From positions 205,655,420 to 205,719,419 of the forward strand of contig OY282560.1 in the NCBI GenBank assembly GCA_958295665.1: a stretch of DNA of 64,000 nt, in the 5' to 3' direction. The stretch's first letter is position 1. Every line of letters starts with the position of its first letter. Positions 34,832 through 46,325 of this stretch are shown here, one piece after another. The DNA is from Tipula vernalis (taxonomy: Eukaryota > Arthropoda > Insecta > Diptera > Tipulidae). Below the pieces are notes generated by a model that did no database searches, had not been told where the DNA came from, and worked only from the letters and a program-made list of their open reading frames with translations. Position numbers and translations under genes: made by a program.

Positions 34832-35124
34832 TGTTTACTCATCATTTTAACTCGTCAACATTACAACCGTTAATTTCCACCAAAGTATAAAGTTTTGGTG
34901 TTTTTTATTTTGTGTCTATTGTGCTGACACTTAACTTAATTTGTAACAATATTGCATACTATAAATATTTGATTGATACTTTACATTTTGTGCTGACATT
35001 AAAAAATTTAAAATTATACATAAAGCGTAGCATTTAATAAAATAAAACAGAATTTAAATTGACACTAACTGATTTTGTTCTCATTAATTAAATGACCCCA
35101 CCAGCGGTAACCTTTTAATTAATT
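34832..35124 (+). repeat. BEL/Pao 3' LTR
   Basis: About 293 bp, sharing its first and last thirds with the 5' LTR. The extra central part contains GTGCTGACACTT, close to GTGCTGACATT further on, consistent with a deletion having removed the interval in the 5' LTR. Confidence 0.75.
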
Positions 35125-37197
35125 AATTAAAAACTCACTTATATACATAGCATGTGTATACTGAAGTACGTGTGTCTTTGCTACGAGGGCACCCTTGACA
35201 AGTTGTACAATATTTTTTAGCATGCTATACTACTCACGATACTACTCACCTTTAATCTGTCGAATAAACTGAAATCATACAACCTATTGTAAGATCAATC
35301 GTATCGTGACTCGTATGAATGGGACATTTATTAGGTCCGTTAACACTGAACTGATATTGTTGATCTCTCCACATCTTAAAGCTTGTAAAATTTATTTAGA
35401 AAAAATTATTCGTGAAAAATGTGATTTGCTAAATAATTCTTTGTAAATTGTAATCTGAACCTGCATAAAAACAAACATGTTGATTGATTTAATCTGCCTC
35501 GTTTGAGAAGATAACACAAAATTTGTATAGCATCGTTTTAATCAATATACCATACTATCAATACACGTATAATCAACTTTTGGAAAAAAAAAATTGTTTA
35601 CTTTGCTGGATACGTAAAGGAACATAAATATTCATTATGCTTTATATCAAAAACCCCATATTTCAACCAGACCAACCTTTCACATTGCAAAAAAAAAAAA
35701 AAAAAAAATTCCCAATCACTCAGCTCAATTATTAATTTTCGTAAACAAACAATTTTCAAAATAGAAAACTTTAGTATGAATAAACATATTATGATTTGTT
35801 GTTTATGGTATACCATTATGTTGTCTAAGTCTATTCAACCATGCTCATATTTCTTTTTTTGTTTTTACCTTTACACAACGTATACTATCTACGATCTGCA
35901 TGTTCTGAAAAAAAGCTTGGATAGACTTCGTATACATGTTGTACATATGTACCATTTTTGTACCTGCATACATACATAAATAATAATAATTCAATTTTCA
36001 TGTCAAAACAATTTACTAACTATGACAATATAAAGTTAGAAATATATAAAAATCAAAATTAATTGTCATACAAGACGAAAAGCTTTGGTTATTTACCATC
36101 GTATTATTATTCTGTTGTAATGTAAATGGTTTTTCGCTGTCCGACGTATACACACTCCTTGAAATGATGTACTTTCCGAAATACTTTGAAAAAAACACAA
36201 TATAGGCATCCATATCCATTTATGTATTTATGTTTACCAAACACAAAAGTCTAATCTTAGATACAATTCAATTGTGAAAACAAACAAAACCTGATAAAAA
36301 ATTTACCGTACCCGTACGATGAAACATTTATTATTCAACTTGTACATTTACGAGTATATGCATAGCATCAAATTATACAATATTTGTTATTAATGTAAGC
36401 TTTATTTTCCGGATGCAACAAAAACGTGTAATATACATATATGGAATACTGGTAAATTTCATATATTATGAACATACATATACTCACATACTCAGAGTGC
36501 ACGAGATCTGGAAATTTAACAGTCGAAAAAAAAAAAAAAATAGAAAAATGGGTTGTGTCACGGCAATGTATAGTTTTGGTATGCTGATGAGTTTGCATAG
36601 TAATATATAAATCGTGAGTGGGAGGATTTAAAAGCGCAGGAACTTTTTTTTATTTTAATATTTGATCTTTTCAACTAGTATTTATACTGTGGGTCATTCA
36701 TTTAACCTTAACGTCTTTTTTTTATAATATTGGCTGTTTATTTTTTGCTCTAGCTTTTAAATTCATACAGATGAACGAGGTGAAATCAATAATTTTTTTT
36801 AGCAAATAAATTGACGAAATTTAGGAATATGATGCAGTGTGTAAATGGTCTGTTTTAATAAGTAATAAAATATTATGCAAAATTAAAATTACGTTCTATG
36901 TGATGTAAACTATAAAATTTAAATCACTACAATAAATTACAAGGCCCCTCTAATTCACTCGTTTATCCCACACTTGTAACCAAACTTATAGGGGGTTTTA
37001 TCTGATTTATTAGAATACGCGGCTAAACGCTAAGCGAGTCTTCCGTTTTTTTCCAAAAAATAAAACAAAATTATTAATTTTGACAGGAAAGTCAAAATTA
37101 AACTAATAATAGAATTGAAAAAAAAAAATAACTGGAACCTAAAGGATTATAATTAAATGGAAAAAAGCACCGTTAAACTTGCTTAAAGCTTAACAAA
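35125..37197. other. AT-rich intergenic stretch
   Basis: No gene recognised on either strand. It contains an A-run at 35,689-35,708 and many ATACAT-type short repeats common in insect intergenic DNA. Confidence 0.45.
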
Positions 37198-37204
37198 ATA
37201 ATAC

Positions 37205-37789
37205 CAAAGCCAACTTAATAAATAAAGCCTCCATGTTGACGATATTTTTTTAAAAGCTTTTTTTAAGGTATCAAAAATCCAAAAGAAAATTTTTATTCCA
37301 TAGTTTTTATATGGAGAGATATAACCTCAGTTTATTCAAAATATATTAATGAAAATTGACTCGATATTAATTTTATTTTGATTCAATTGAAACTATAAAC
37401 TTTATTTTCCACCTGACTTGGACGAGTTTTTCGTGAGCTTTTCCAATTTACGGTAATAATGATAACAAAATAAGATATTTTATATCTGAAAAAGCTTAAA
37501 AATAGAGTACATGAATGTAAAAAAGAGATATAAATATAAAGGAAAAGGCGCGACGCGACGTTTACAATAATAAACATGACAAACAATATAGAAACAAGGT
37601 AAACATAAGAGAAATGAAGCAAATACATAATATGAAGCATATTATCAGATGACAGCTAATAAAAAGCAAAGCCTACTTAATAAATAATTTTTTTTAAGAA
37701 TTTAATTTGTCTGTCTGTAATCAGTTTGATTTTTCGGCATTTTTTATAGACAAATATATTAATTGTTCATGGCAATCCCAATATTTTCG
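37205..37789 (+). repeat. Left arm of the long inverted repeat
   Basis: 585 bp pairing with 37,952-38,524, with scattered mismatches and small indels. It includes GGCGCGACG near 37,547 and TTCATGGCAATCCC near the inner end. Confidence 0.88.
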
Positions 37790-37951
37790 TATACATCTAG
37801 TGAAAAAAAAGTAGAAATCTCTTCCCTCCTCCCCGTAATTTTGGCTGAAGGCCCAAAGAGTTATACCAATGTACCACTCTGCAAAAATGAGAACCCTCCC
37901 AGTTGATATATTATGAGCGATTGGCCTCTGTATTTTTCTGATTTAGCAAAT

Positions 37952-38524
37952 CGAAAATATTGGGATTGCCATGAACAATTAATATATTAATTGTCTATAA
38001 AAAATGCCGAAAAATCAACTGATTACAGACAGACAAATTAAATTCTTAAAAAAAATTATTTATTAAGTAGGCTTTGCTTTTTATTAGTTGTCATCTGATA
38101 ATATGCTTCATATTATGTATTTGCTTCATTTCTCTTATGTTTACCTTGTTTCTATAGGGTTTGTCATGTTTATTATTGTAAACGTCGCGCCTTTTCCTTT
38201 ATATTTATATCTCTTTTTTACATGCATGTACTCTATTTTTAAGCTTTTTCAGATATAAAATATCTTATTTTGTTATCATTATTACCGTAAATTGGAAAAG
38301 CTCACGAAAAAATCGTCCAAGTCAGGTGGAAAATAAAGTTTATAGCTTCAATTGAATCAAAATAAAATTAATATCGAGTCAATTTTCATTAATATATTTT
38401 GAATAAACTGAGGTCATATCTCTCCATATAAAAACTATGGAATAAAAATTTTCTTTTGGATTTTTTGATACCTTAAAAAAAGCTTGTTTTCATCATGGAG
38501 GCTTTATTTATTAAGTAGGCTTTG
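37952..38524 (-). repeat. Right arm of the long inverted repeat
   Basis: 573 bp, inverted counterpart of the left arm. It ends TTAAGTAGGCTTTG, next to the ATAATAC duplication. Confidence 0.88.
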
Positions 38525-38779
38525 ATAATACAGTGGCATTCAAATGTCAAAAGCTACTACGCTACAATATAAAGGCCCTCACTTGGATCGTAACTGAAAA
38601 TCCACTACACTCCTCCAATCCACACATTTTAAGCGGTAAATGTTGGCAAAGTTGCCAAACAAAACTCTTTCAAGTGAATCGATTTTTCAATCGTACGCAC
38701 GAACGGGTGTAGAGCTGTATCCACCCATTAATGTACGCATGTTGAGAGTCCTTACTGGGTCTTATTTTTGCTCTAATAT

Positions 38780-39560
38780 ATACATACATCGAATAGCCTT
38801 TCCAAAGTTTTGAGTAGAAAATTATATAGAGTTATTTGTCTTAGGTCCATAGGATAGACGTGTGAGCTTTTCTCCGCTTTCGGGATAAAGACCACATTAA
38901 CCTCCGTTCAGTACCTAGGAATATAAACCAGCTTTAAACATCCTGTGAATATAGCATCCAAATAAGGAAAAATGATTCCGGAGTTGTTTTGGAGTTCCCC
39001 TGGTATAATCTGATCCGAACCAGCCGATTTACTTGGTTCACATTTTTGTAGTGCCCCTAAGCTTCGTTTCTTAGTTGGAGGGTATCCGGGCACACTGAAA
39101 CATCATGTCGTCAAAGCGCCCTGGAAAGTGGGTCTCGAACAACCCGTTCGGTTTAAACAAAAAACTAGGACTGGTTGTACTTTTGGAGAGAATTTTCTTA
39201 AAATGCTCTCTCAATCCGTAGCCGTCCCAATCCATAGCCTTTATTCACCCTCTGTCTTTTAGACACGTGGTCCCTATCTGCGGCTCCGCAGCCAAAAGTG
39301 CTCCTTGCCCAAGCCCCTGGCACTTTTTCCTCTTTAGTGAGCTCCAACTCGGAGGTTGTAACGTTTTCCCTTGATCTTCACCTTACTTTTAAAATTGTTT
39401 CCTTAGGAGGTCTGAAAACGTTAACAGATCTCTTGACGGTTTTATGATGGAGCAGCATATTGCCTGCTAGGAGACAGTTGTTTGGGATGGGATCTTTCCA
39501 TCAACCACTCTTATGATACCGTTAGATCTTAGATCATCTTCACACTACTTAATGATGTTT
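38780..39560 (-). pseudogene. LINE reverse transcriptase fragment
   Basis: Minus-strand remnant of a non-LTR retrotransposon. Near 39,130 the sequence reads LFETHFPG, which in insect LINEs precedes the RT domain. It continues with LQKCEPSKSAGSDQIIPGEL (38,985-39,060), equal to the usual K-SPG-D-I segment, then FPYLDAIFTGCLK. After a stop and frame change come VVFIPKAEKSSHVYPMD and LRQITLYNFLLKTLERL (38,800-38,900), the RT fingers region. It ends there: palm motifs including YADD are absent. Upstream sequence to 39,560 is of the same remnant but degraded. Confidence 0.75.
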
Positions 39561-40940
39561 CATACTTTTATTTTGACTAGTTTCACTAAAACCCGACCGA
39601 AACGATACAACACATAATCAATTGAAATCTTTACGAAGCGAACTACGAACACTCACTTTATCGGCCAACTCATTTGACTTGTACACACAAAAAAAAATAA
39701 ATAATAAAATTAAGAAGAACGTCAATATCTTGGTTAATTTAAAAACACATTTAATAATTGAAATTTTATCTTATAATATATGTAATAATTTTAACTTGTA
39801 AATATGGAAATCAATAAATAATTAATTATAATAAAATAGATAAATAAATAATATAATGCATGCAAATAAATATGTTTACAAAAAAAAATGTGTGTATATA
39901 TGAATTAAGAAATTTACATTATCATTAAAATTTAGTATATTGGTACAATGGCACTTATTAGGTTAACAAATTTTATTATTTTCTAATTAATTTTTCTATT
40001 TTTGTTTATATTACAAATAATATCTACATACTATTATAAAAACTATTGGAACAAAATGTATTTTAATTAGGGTTAGAATTAGTGTTAGTATTGTTTTAAA
40101 TTTACGTATGTTTTTAAGTTTTTAAATTTTTGGTGATGAACGCCATTTCTCAATATTTCTCACTCATTGGTTTTTACGGACCGCTCAATATGACAAGAAT
40201 TACCCGTTTATTATTGAATGTAATACGCATTTAGCGTGCTTATTATTATTTAATATAGGGAATATTAAATATTAAAATTTACGCTTACCAAGAATGATAT
40301 TACTTGCCCCGATATGGTACTTCGTGACTCGGTTCTAAAAGGTCAAGAAATAACAAACGCGGTTATACTTTGCTGTAAGCCAAATACGTAGCGAAATAAA
40401 AATATTTACAAAATTACTTTGGTAAGCAATGCAGAGATTATGTGTGTCCCTTGTTTATTTTTGTATCCAGTCTTAGTGAAAGAAAATATATTTAACTTTT
40501 AGATAAGCACTTGGATTAACTTTATCGCACTATATATATTTTCACCACCACTAATTTTAGCTTAATATTTATTTTTTATAACTAACTTGGCGAGCAGAAA
40601 TATACTATACGTGTTCTTAACTTAATGCCAAATATATAATGACCGGAGCAGAAGCACAGTTCTATAAAGCTTCAAATTTTTATTTTTATAAAGGGGAAAA
40701 TATATGTATCCTAAACTGTTTCTTTTTTTAAAACTCGTTTCGTTTACGTTTGGTATTATATTTAAATGAGTTGTACTTTGTTATTGTACCACAATTACAG
40801 ATAAGGTACATTACGCGACGAAATTATATTGTAAACGCGTGCAGTGATTGATTATGCGTCACAAAACAATTTTAAAAATCCAACCTGAAGTAGTAACCGC
40901 CGTCTGTTACAAGGTCGGAGCCCACTTCTACAGGATTCTA
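39561..40940. other. AT-rich spacer
   Basis: No recognisable gene on either strand. It precedes a Helentron-type helicase fragment; the missing N-terminal helicase motifs were looked for here and not found. Confidence 0.45.
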
Positions 40941-40943
40941 TAG

Positions 40944-41830
40944 ACAGAGCAACGATTCTCGACACCTTTGGTCTACGTAGCCTTATCCCGAGTCACGGCT
41001 CAAGAAGGATTTCATATTGTACCACTGAGAGCGTAAATGTTTTTACCACAGTAGACGAGAAAATGAAACGATGCTTCCATTACGAAACGAGTTTAGCCGG
41101 CTTTCTACTGTCCATCTTCATACAATTGATCGGATTATACTCGAAAAAATCAGTAGGGGTATCTTTTTTCTCAATAGCTAAAGTCTCCGGGCACATGCGC
41201 GTGACCTCCGTGGTAATATGTTATAGAAATCACATATATTAATGTTATCAGAAACATCGTAACGAGAAACGGGTCGAAATTGAAAATTGCAATAGCATAA
41301 CACAATACAGACTACCGAGGATTAAGCGCGGTGGGCGTTGGCATCTATGAAAATATTGACGATTCGCAACACGACTTTACTGTCTGTGATGATGCTTACT
41401 TGAGAACAGTAAACAAATTGTTATGGTCACAGTTTATATTTCAGTCAATCAGAGCGTTAAGACATAATAGATTTTCTCCACGAGGTATTGTTAGCATAAA
41501 CAGAAGAGAGTTCAAAACTGTTGAAGAAACGTTATCATGAACTTCCGCTCATACTTGGCGGCGATTTCAATATTAACTTCGATAAAGATGACGGATTGCA
41601 CTTAGTAGAATTTTTGAAAAAGAGCTTAATATTTAGTTTCTTTCTGGTAGAACACTGGGGACGACTAGATATTATGGTATAACCATTGATGCGACATCGT
41701 ATTTATCGTATTTTAGTTACTACAAACCTATTGTCACAGTATTTAATAATGACCTTACTATTCACGGAATTAGTAATTTTCAAGATGATATTAATAGTGA
41801 AGGAAATCAATCTTCCTAACAATGTTTTCA
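40944..41830 (+). pseudogene. Helentron-type PIF1 helicase C-terminus plus EEP endonuclease (degenerate)
   Basis: Nucleotides 40,944-41,034 read EQRFSTPLVYVALSRVTAQE, which is helicase motif VI of PIF1 proteins. In other frames follow NEFSRLSTVHLHTI (about 41,079-41,120) and SLRAHARDLRGN (about 41,182-41,218), the linker that precedes the nuclease in insect PIF1-EEP proteins. Then come HILMLSETS and VGIYENIDDSQH (41,331-41,372). The nuclease core is LPLILGGDFNIN (about 41,543-41,580), then TTRYYGITIDATS and YFSYYKPIV, where the usual SxH catalytic histidine is tyrosine. Stops and frameshifts abound. This domain order is that of Helentrons (Helitron2). A plain LINE is less likely because of the helicase part. 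Confidence 0.75.
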
Positions 41831-41934
41831 TGTAATATAACTAATACATTTTTTATGTAACATGATTTATGTAATACCATTGAGGAAGGACTTTAGTAGT
41901 TATTCTATGGTAATACCATAAAGAAACCAAACTA

Positions 41935-42290
41935 CGTTGATTTCCTAAGCAACAGATTGTCGTAGGGTGCTGTTCACGAAAACCAAATTGTTCGTCATTA
42001 GAAATACGTTGATTATCAATCTAGCTTTTTTAGCCGTAGTTTAGATAACATTTCAAATATTCTACCCAAACAAGGTAATAGACTAATGGGATGGTAACTA
42101 GATGCCAGTGATGATTTTTTATTCGGTTTAAGTATTGAAAGTATTTCAGCTACGTTCCCTGCACAAGGAAAACAGCTTAACTTTAAACAGTCATTTAACT
42201 TTTTTGTCACACCTTGAGGTGGTATATTTTTAATCAACATATTTACAATTTAGTCTGGCCCTTTAACTTTAATTGGTGGAATTGATTTTA
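41935..42290 (-). pseudogene. LINE reverse transcriptase fragment (second family)
   Basis: Minus strand. An in-frame stop splits KGPD from IVNMLIKNIPP. The open part reads CFPCAGNVAEILSILKPNKK and SSYHPISLLPCLGRIFEM, equal to RT fingers motifs. After further breaks EQFGFREQHPTT (about 41,965-42,000) marks the next RT block. No catalytic YADD block is present. It differs from the other LINE copies in this window. Confidence 0.75.
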
Positions 42291-42340
42291 GAACTGCTGA
42301 TCATTAACTATCCTGTTTAGAGAGTATAAGTATGTTGATA

Positions 42341-42670
42341 ATTTAACCCGTCAGTAGCTCTATTAAAAATTGTCCAATTTCTCCAAAAAAATCCTCCAAA
42401 TTGTCCTCTCCATTTAACAATTATATTAAATATAATTAGATTGTACAACTACATATAGTATCAACAGTACAGATTACTGTGAAATGCTCTGAATTTAGTT
42501 GTTCGATATTTTTAACCTTTCTGACCGAAATAAGACTAAGAACAATATATATATATATCAAGAATACTAAGACTACCTCTAGTACTGTAATGAGTTGCTT
42601 TCGGGCGCTAGAATTGAACAAAACGCATTTTCATTTACTGTGTCATAGAGGGTTTTACCACCTTTGGTAC
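42341..42670. other. Short AT-rich spacer
   Basis: No gene recognised. It ends at the poly-T (42,671-42,693) that marks the 3' end of the minus-strand LINE. Confidence 0.45.
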
Positions 42671-42821
42671 TTTTTTTTTTTTTTTTTTTTTTTAAATGTT
42701 GCCAATGGCTTTATTCTTGAATCTTTCTACATAAGAAACTAACAAGAAGTAATCAAATCTTAAGCTAAAATTATTACATATTTTAAGTCTTAACCAATGT
42801 TATCGAATTAAATATACAGGT

Positions 42822-45393
42822 TCACAGGTTCAACAGTTCGAGTGGATCTGTTCTTCTCAGGCGTCTAAATCGCGGCTGTTTTAGTATCTCCCTGGCCAAT
42901 TCGTTGGGATGTGCGTCTAGTTTTGAGTAATATTTCGAAATGAATTCTTTAATTGTTTCTTTAACGGTTTTGATCCTAAGGTCGTCATGTATATTACTAT
43001 TTCGAATATACCAAGGAGCATTGGTAATACTGCGAAGTATTTTCGCTTGGGTTCGTTGCCGGAGTTATCTGTTTGAAGCGCTGGTGGATCCCCATAACTG
43101 AATACCATATGTCCATATAGGTTTGATTATCGCTTTGTACAGTAAAACTTTATTGGCTAATGACAACTGAGATTTGCGCTTTGTTTCAATATGATTTTTC
43201 CACGTTAACCTTCTATCCAGATGCAAACCTAAGTATTTTACCTTCGTTTGTTGAGGAATATTTTTATCGTTTAATTTCACTGGTTGATTTGTTTTCGTTC
43301 ACTTTTATTCGCCATGCCTTTAGCCAGTCGGCGACCTTGTTTAAATGATTCTGTAATTCCTTTGAGGCAATTTCAGGATTAGTGTGAGACACCAGGATGG
43401 CCATGTCATCGGCAAATGTTGATATTATTACTTTGTTGATTACAGGTGTATCAGCTGTGTACAACAAGTATAATATTGGTCCTAGAACGCTGCCTTGCGG
43501 AACACCTGCATTAATATCATTTAAGCAAGTAATAGCGTTGTTTTGTTTGACCATGTATTGCCTTTGAAGAAGATAGTTTCCCAAAACTGTAAAAGCTCTT
43601 TAATTTTGTAAATTAGTCCATTGTGCCAAACTTTATCGAAAGCTTGGGCGATATCCAAAAAGGCAGCAGAACAATATTTCTTTTCATCGAAGGTGATTTT
43701 GATTGCATTTACAATTCTGTGTACTTGCTCTGTAGTATCATATTGGTTTCGGAATCCAAATTGATGGTCTGGAGTAATGCGCCGTTCTTCTAATATTGGT
43801 TTCAGTTTCTTTAATAACATTTTTTAAATTAGCTTTGAGATTGTGGGCAGCATGCTTATTGGACGATATGATGAGATTTGCGTTTCATTTTTCCCTGGCT
43901 TATGCATCATTGTGATCAAAGATATCTTCCATTTTTGAGGAATATAACTGGTTCACATGATCGCGTTGAATACAAATGTTATTAGTTTTATGCATTTATC
44001 TGGCAATTCCCTTATTATTTTTCCAGTAATGAGATCATGTTCTGGTGCCTTTTTCGGGCTTATGCAAGTTTTAATTGTATTCTTAACTTTCTTCCAATTA
44101 TACTGTATAGGTTTGTAGGATAAACCATCATCCATTTGCTGGGGTGGCACGAAATAATTATCTTCTTCGTGTGGGACGAATACTGTTGTTAGATAAGCAG
44201 CAAAAGCATTGGCTTTTGCTTCATCATACTTCTAGCCCAATTTCCAGTTGGTAGTCTAATCGGCCGATTCGAATTTGTTGGCCTTTTTACATTTTTTGTT
44301 GCCTTCCACAAAGAATAATCTCGTCCTCTCGGCTGCCGAGAGATCACTTAAATAGTTCTTTATGCGCTGGTTTCCTTCTTCCCGCAAAGCAAATGTTAGG
44401 GCCTTAATAGCTCGATTCAATATTTAAATAACGGTGATTTTGTTTGCTGCCATTGACGACGAATTTGTCGCTTTTCGTGGATTAGTTCCTGTATATTATG
44501 TGACAGTTTATTAACTTGTTCCGAACTGCTTATGCCGGGTGTAGCAATTTTAGCAGATAATGTCATGACATCTTTTAGATTTTCTGCCGCCGCATCAATA
44601 TCAGCTGGTATGTGATCAGAGGAATATTAAGTAGACACGTTTGTTCGACTAGCCTCCTATATTGATCCCAATTAGTTTTCTTGTTTGTAAGACGGTTCGG
44701 TATTTCATTCCTTAGGACATCAGTACTCAATGTTACTATTACCGGTGAGTGATCAGAAGACAGATCATAGCAATCGGTGGCCTTAGCATATGTACGTGGA
44801 ATGCCCTTTGTTACACAAAAGTCAATTAGATCAGGAATTTTCTTTTTATCTGTGGGCCAGTAAGTTGGGTTACCGGCAGATAAATAATCCAGGGACTGTT
44901 CCTCTATAGCATCATAAAGTTGTTTGTTTGACTGTTCCTCTATAGCATCATAAAGTTGTTAATCTGGAACCCCAATGAGTATGTTTAGCGTTGTAATCAC
45001 CGCCCGCAAGAAATTCATTACCCAGCTGGCTGAAATAATCCAAGAACTGGAGTTTTTTTATAGTATGTTTTGGAGGGCAGTACACTGCCGATGTGACGCA
45101 GTTTCCAGACCACTCCTGCAGACAGATGCTCGTTGATTGTATATGTTCTTTATCATATTTCGTAAGTTCGTAGTGTTTTATTCTTGGCTTAATCAATACA
45201 GCAGTGCCTCCATGTGCTTTACCATCTGGGTGCTTGGTGTCATAAATAGAGTACCCATTAATTTTGAAATAGCTATTTTTGGTGAAGCGTGTTTCTGATA
45301 TTAACATTATGTCAATATTGTGCTCAGTGAGAAATGCATGTACCTCTGCTTTATGTTGTGCTAGGCCGTTTGCATTCCATATGGCTATTTTGA
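42822..45393 (-). pseudogene. LINE ORF2: APE-type endonuclease and reverse transcriptase
   Basis: Starts IAIWNANGLAQHKAEVHAFL, overlapping the end of ORF1. The endonuclease has MLISETRF, GGTAVLIK and AGGDYNAKHTHWGSR. RT pieces in several frames: DHQFGFRNQYDTTEQVHRI, SAAFLDIAQAFDKVWHNGL, NAGVPQGSVLGPILYLLY and the catalytic TFADDMAIL (near 43,410), then PQQTKVKYLGLHLDRRLTWK and IWTYGIQLWGST. The C-terminus KYYSKLDAHPNELAREI ends RRLRRTDPLELL near 42,840. At least six breaks. A 31-bp tandem duplication (44,893-44,923 and 44,931-44,961) disrupts the linker. Confidence 0.88.
44893..44961 (-). repeat. Short tandem duplication in LINE ORF2
   Basis: GACTGTTCCTCTATAGCATC with the following CATAAAGTTGTT is repeated directly with a 38-bp period, both copies identical, which suggests a recent slippage event. 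Confidence 0.85.
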
Positions 45394-46320
45394 TGATGGT
45401 AATTTCTGGCTTTTTACAACTATCTGCATCAACGTGCTCATATTCTGCATCATTAAATCCATGGTTCTCTCCATCATCGCCATGAAGCTTTGCATCATAT
45501 TAGTCAATTTATTTAAAGCTGTAGAGATGTTTCCCTCTTCACTTGCTTGAACTTTAGGAGCGGTACCTTTAAGAACACTTGCGTATGAAACCCCTTGGTG
45601 CACGCTGCCGTTTACATTTGCTTACTGTTTTTCATTTTGAGCGTTTGTGTCTAGAATTTCTGGTCGTGCTTCTTTTCTAGCTGAAGAATGGAGATTAAGG
45701 ATTCGTTGTTCTGCTCGCTGCTTTGGATTGATTCTCCTTTTCAATTCTAGGTAAATTGGGCACCCTCTATAATTAGCTGTGTGATTTCCATCGCAGTTGC
45801 TGCATTTTCTCACTGATGCTTCCTTTTTTGCTTTATTGTAAACCTTTGAATTATGGAGTTCACCACATATAACACAAACATCGTTCAAAGTGCAATATGC
45901 ACTAATGTGTCCATATTCTTGGCACTTAACGCACTTTACCGGCCCATTGCTTTTCCTGGATTCCTCGATGGTAACCCTTCTGTGCAGTAGATATTTTAGG
46001 TGAAATATTGCATGGTTGCCTTTAACCTTTTTATTGTCTGGTTCTAATTCCAGACGAAACAATGGCTGAGGAACCTTCTTCCCGATTAAAAATATTGGTA
46101 ATAGTTTTGCACTGGAAACCTTTTTCAGCGAGAGCAGCTTGAATTTCGTTTGCATCCACATTACTCTCTATTCCTTTTAACACAACAACCAATCCTTTTT
46201 GGCTTTTTAGTTGATACGTGTAGTAATGTTTACCAACTTGGTCAAAATGTTTAATTAACGCTCTGTAAGCATCAATATTGAGCGGTTGAATTTTTGTTTC
46301 TTTTATATCTCCTCTTTTGA
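45385..46320 (-). pseudogene. LINE ORF1 (Gag-like, zinc knuckles)
   Basis: RNA-binding protein of the LINE RNP. The N-terminal preserved domain reads IQPLNIDAYRALIKHFDQVG and GLVVVLKGIESNVDANEI. A frame change near 46,130 leads to KKVPQPLFRLELEP and HLKYLLHRRVTIEE. CCHC knuckles are CVKCQEYGHISAYC, CVICGELHNSKVY and CSNCDGNHTANYRGC, the second one having lost its last cysteine. A stop after NEKQ (45,622) is followed by a methionine-rich C-terminus, TNMMQSFMAMMERTMDLMM. Order and length match jockey-clade ORF1. Confidence 0.83.
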
Positions 46321-46325
46321 TCCCG

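Larger units (their letters stand above)
26073..35124 (+). mobile_element. BEL/Pao LTR retrotransposon with envelope-like gene, degraded
   Basis: Order: LTR, leader, gag (Pao DUF1759-type), knuckle, protease, RT, RNase H, integrase with a DUF5641-like C-terminus, env-like ORF, LTR. LTRs (about 26,073-26,295 and 34,832-35,124) share CATCATTTTAA(C/T)TCGTCAAC near the start and CCCCACCAGCGGTAACC near the end. The left one lacks about 70 bp. Many frameshifts and stops mean it is inactive. Two foreign AT-rich segments (about 30,146-30,530 and 33,020-33,672) interrupt it. No clear target duplication is seen. Confidence 0.88.
37198..38531. mobile_element. Long inverted-repeat element (foldback/MITE-like) with 7-bp ATAATAC duplication
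   Basis: Left arm 37,205-37,789 and right arm 37,952-38,524 are near-perfect inverted copies around a 162-bp centre. The outer ends start CAAAGCC(A/T)ACTTAATAAA. ATAATAC is at 37,198-37,204 and again at 38,525-38,531, a target-site duplication. The same 21-bp end motif recurs inside each arm (37,667-37,687 and 38,056-38,076), so it occurs four times. No coding frame is convincing. It is a non-autonomous DNA element of unassigned superfamily. Confidence 0.85.
42671..46325 (-). mobile_element. Jockey-type LINE, 5' truncated, inactive
   Basis: Layout on the minus strand: ORF1 with zinc knuckles (46,320-45,385), ORF2 with endonuclease and RT (45,393-42,822), 3' UTR, AATAAA (42,708-42,713 region) and a poly-A tail of about 23 (42,671-42,693 as T). 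ORF1 lacks its N-terminal region, so the copy is probably truncated near 46,325. No convincing target duplication was found. It is related to the LINE at 47,287-51,618. Confidence 0.9.

Noticed and set aside
37383..37640. 85-codon minus-strand frame in the inverted-repeat arm
   Set aside because: Matches only because it lies in the arm; its inverted counterpart does not keep the frame, and composition is low-complexity.
42917..43108. 63-codon minus-strand frame inside the LINE 3' region
   Set aside because: Out of frame with the genuine ORF2 C-terminus, which reads ILRSITNAPWYI- and YYSKLDAHPNELA-type sequence.
45279..45485. Plus-strand frames over the LINE ORFs (also 49,846-50,130, 50,117-50,377, 50,653-50,895)
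   Set aside because: Antisense shadows of ORF1 and ORF2, which are supported by zinc-knuckle and endonuclease motifs.
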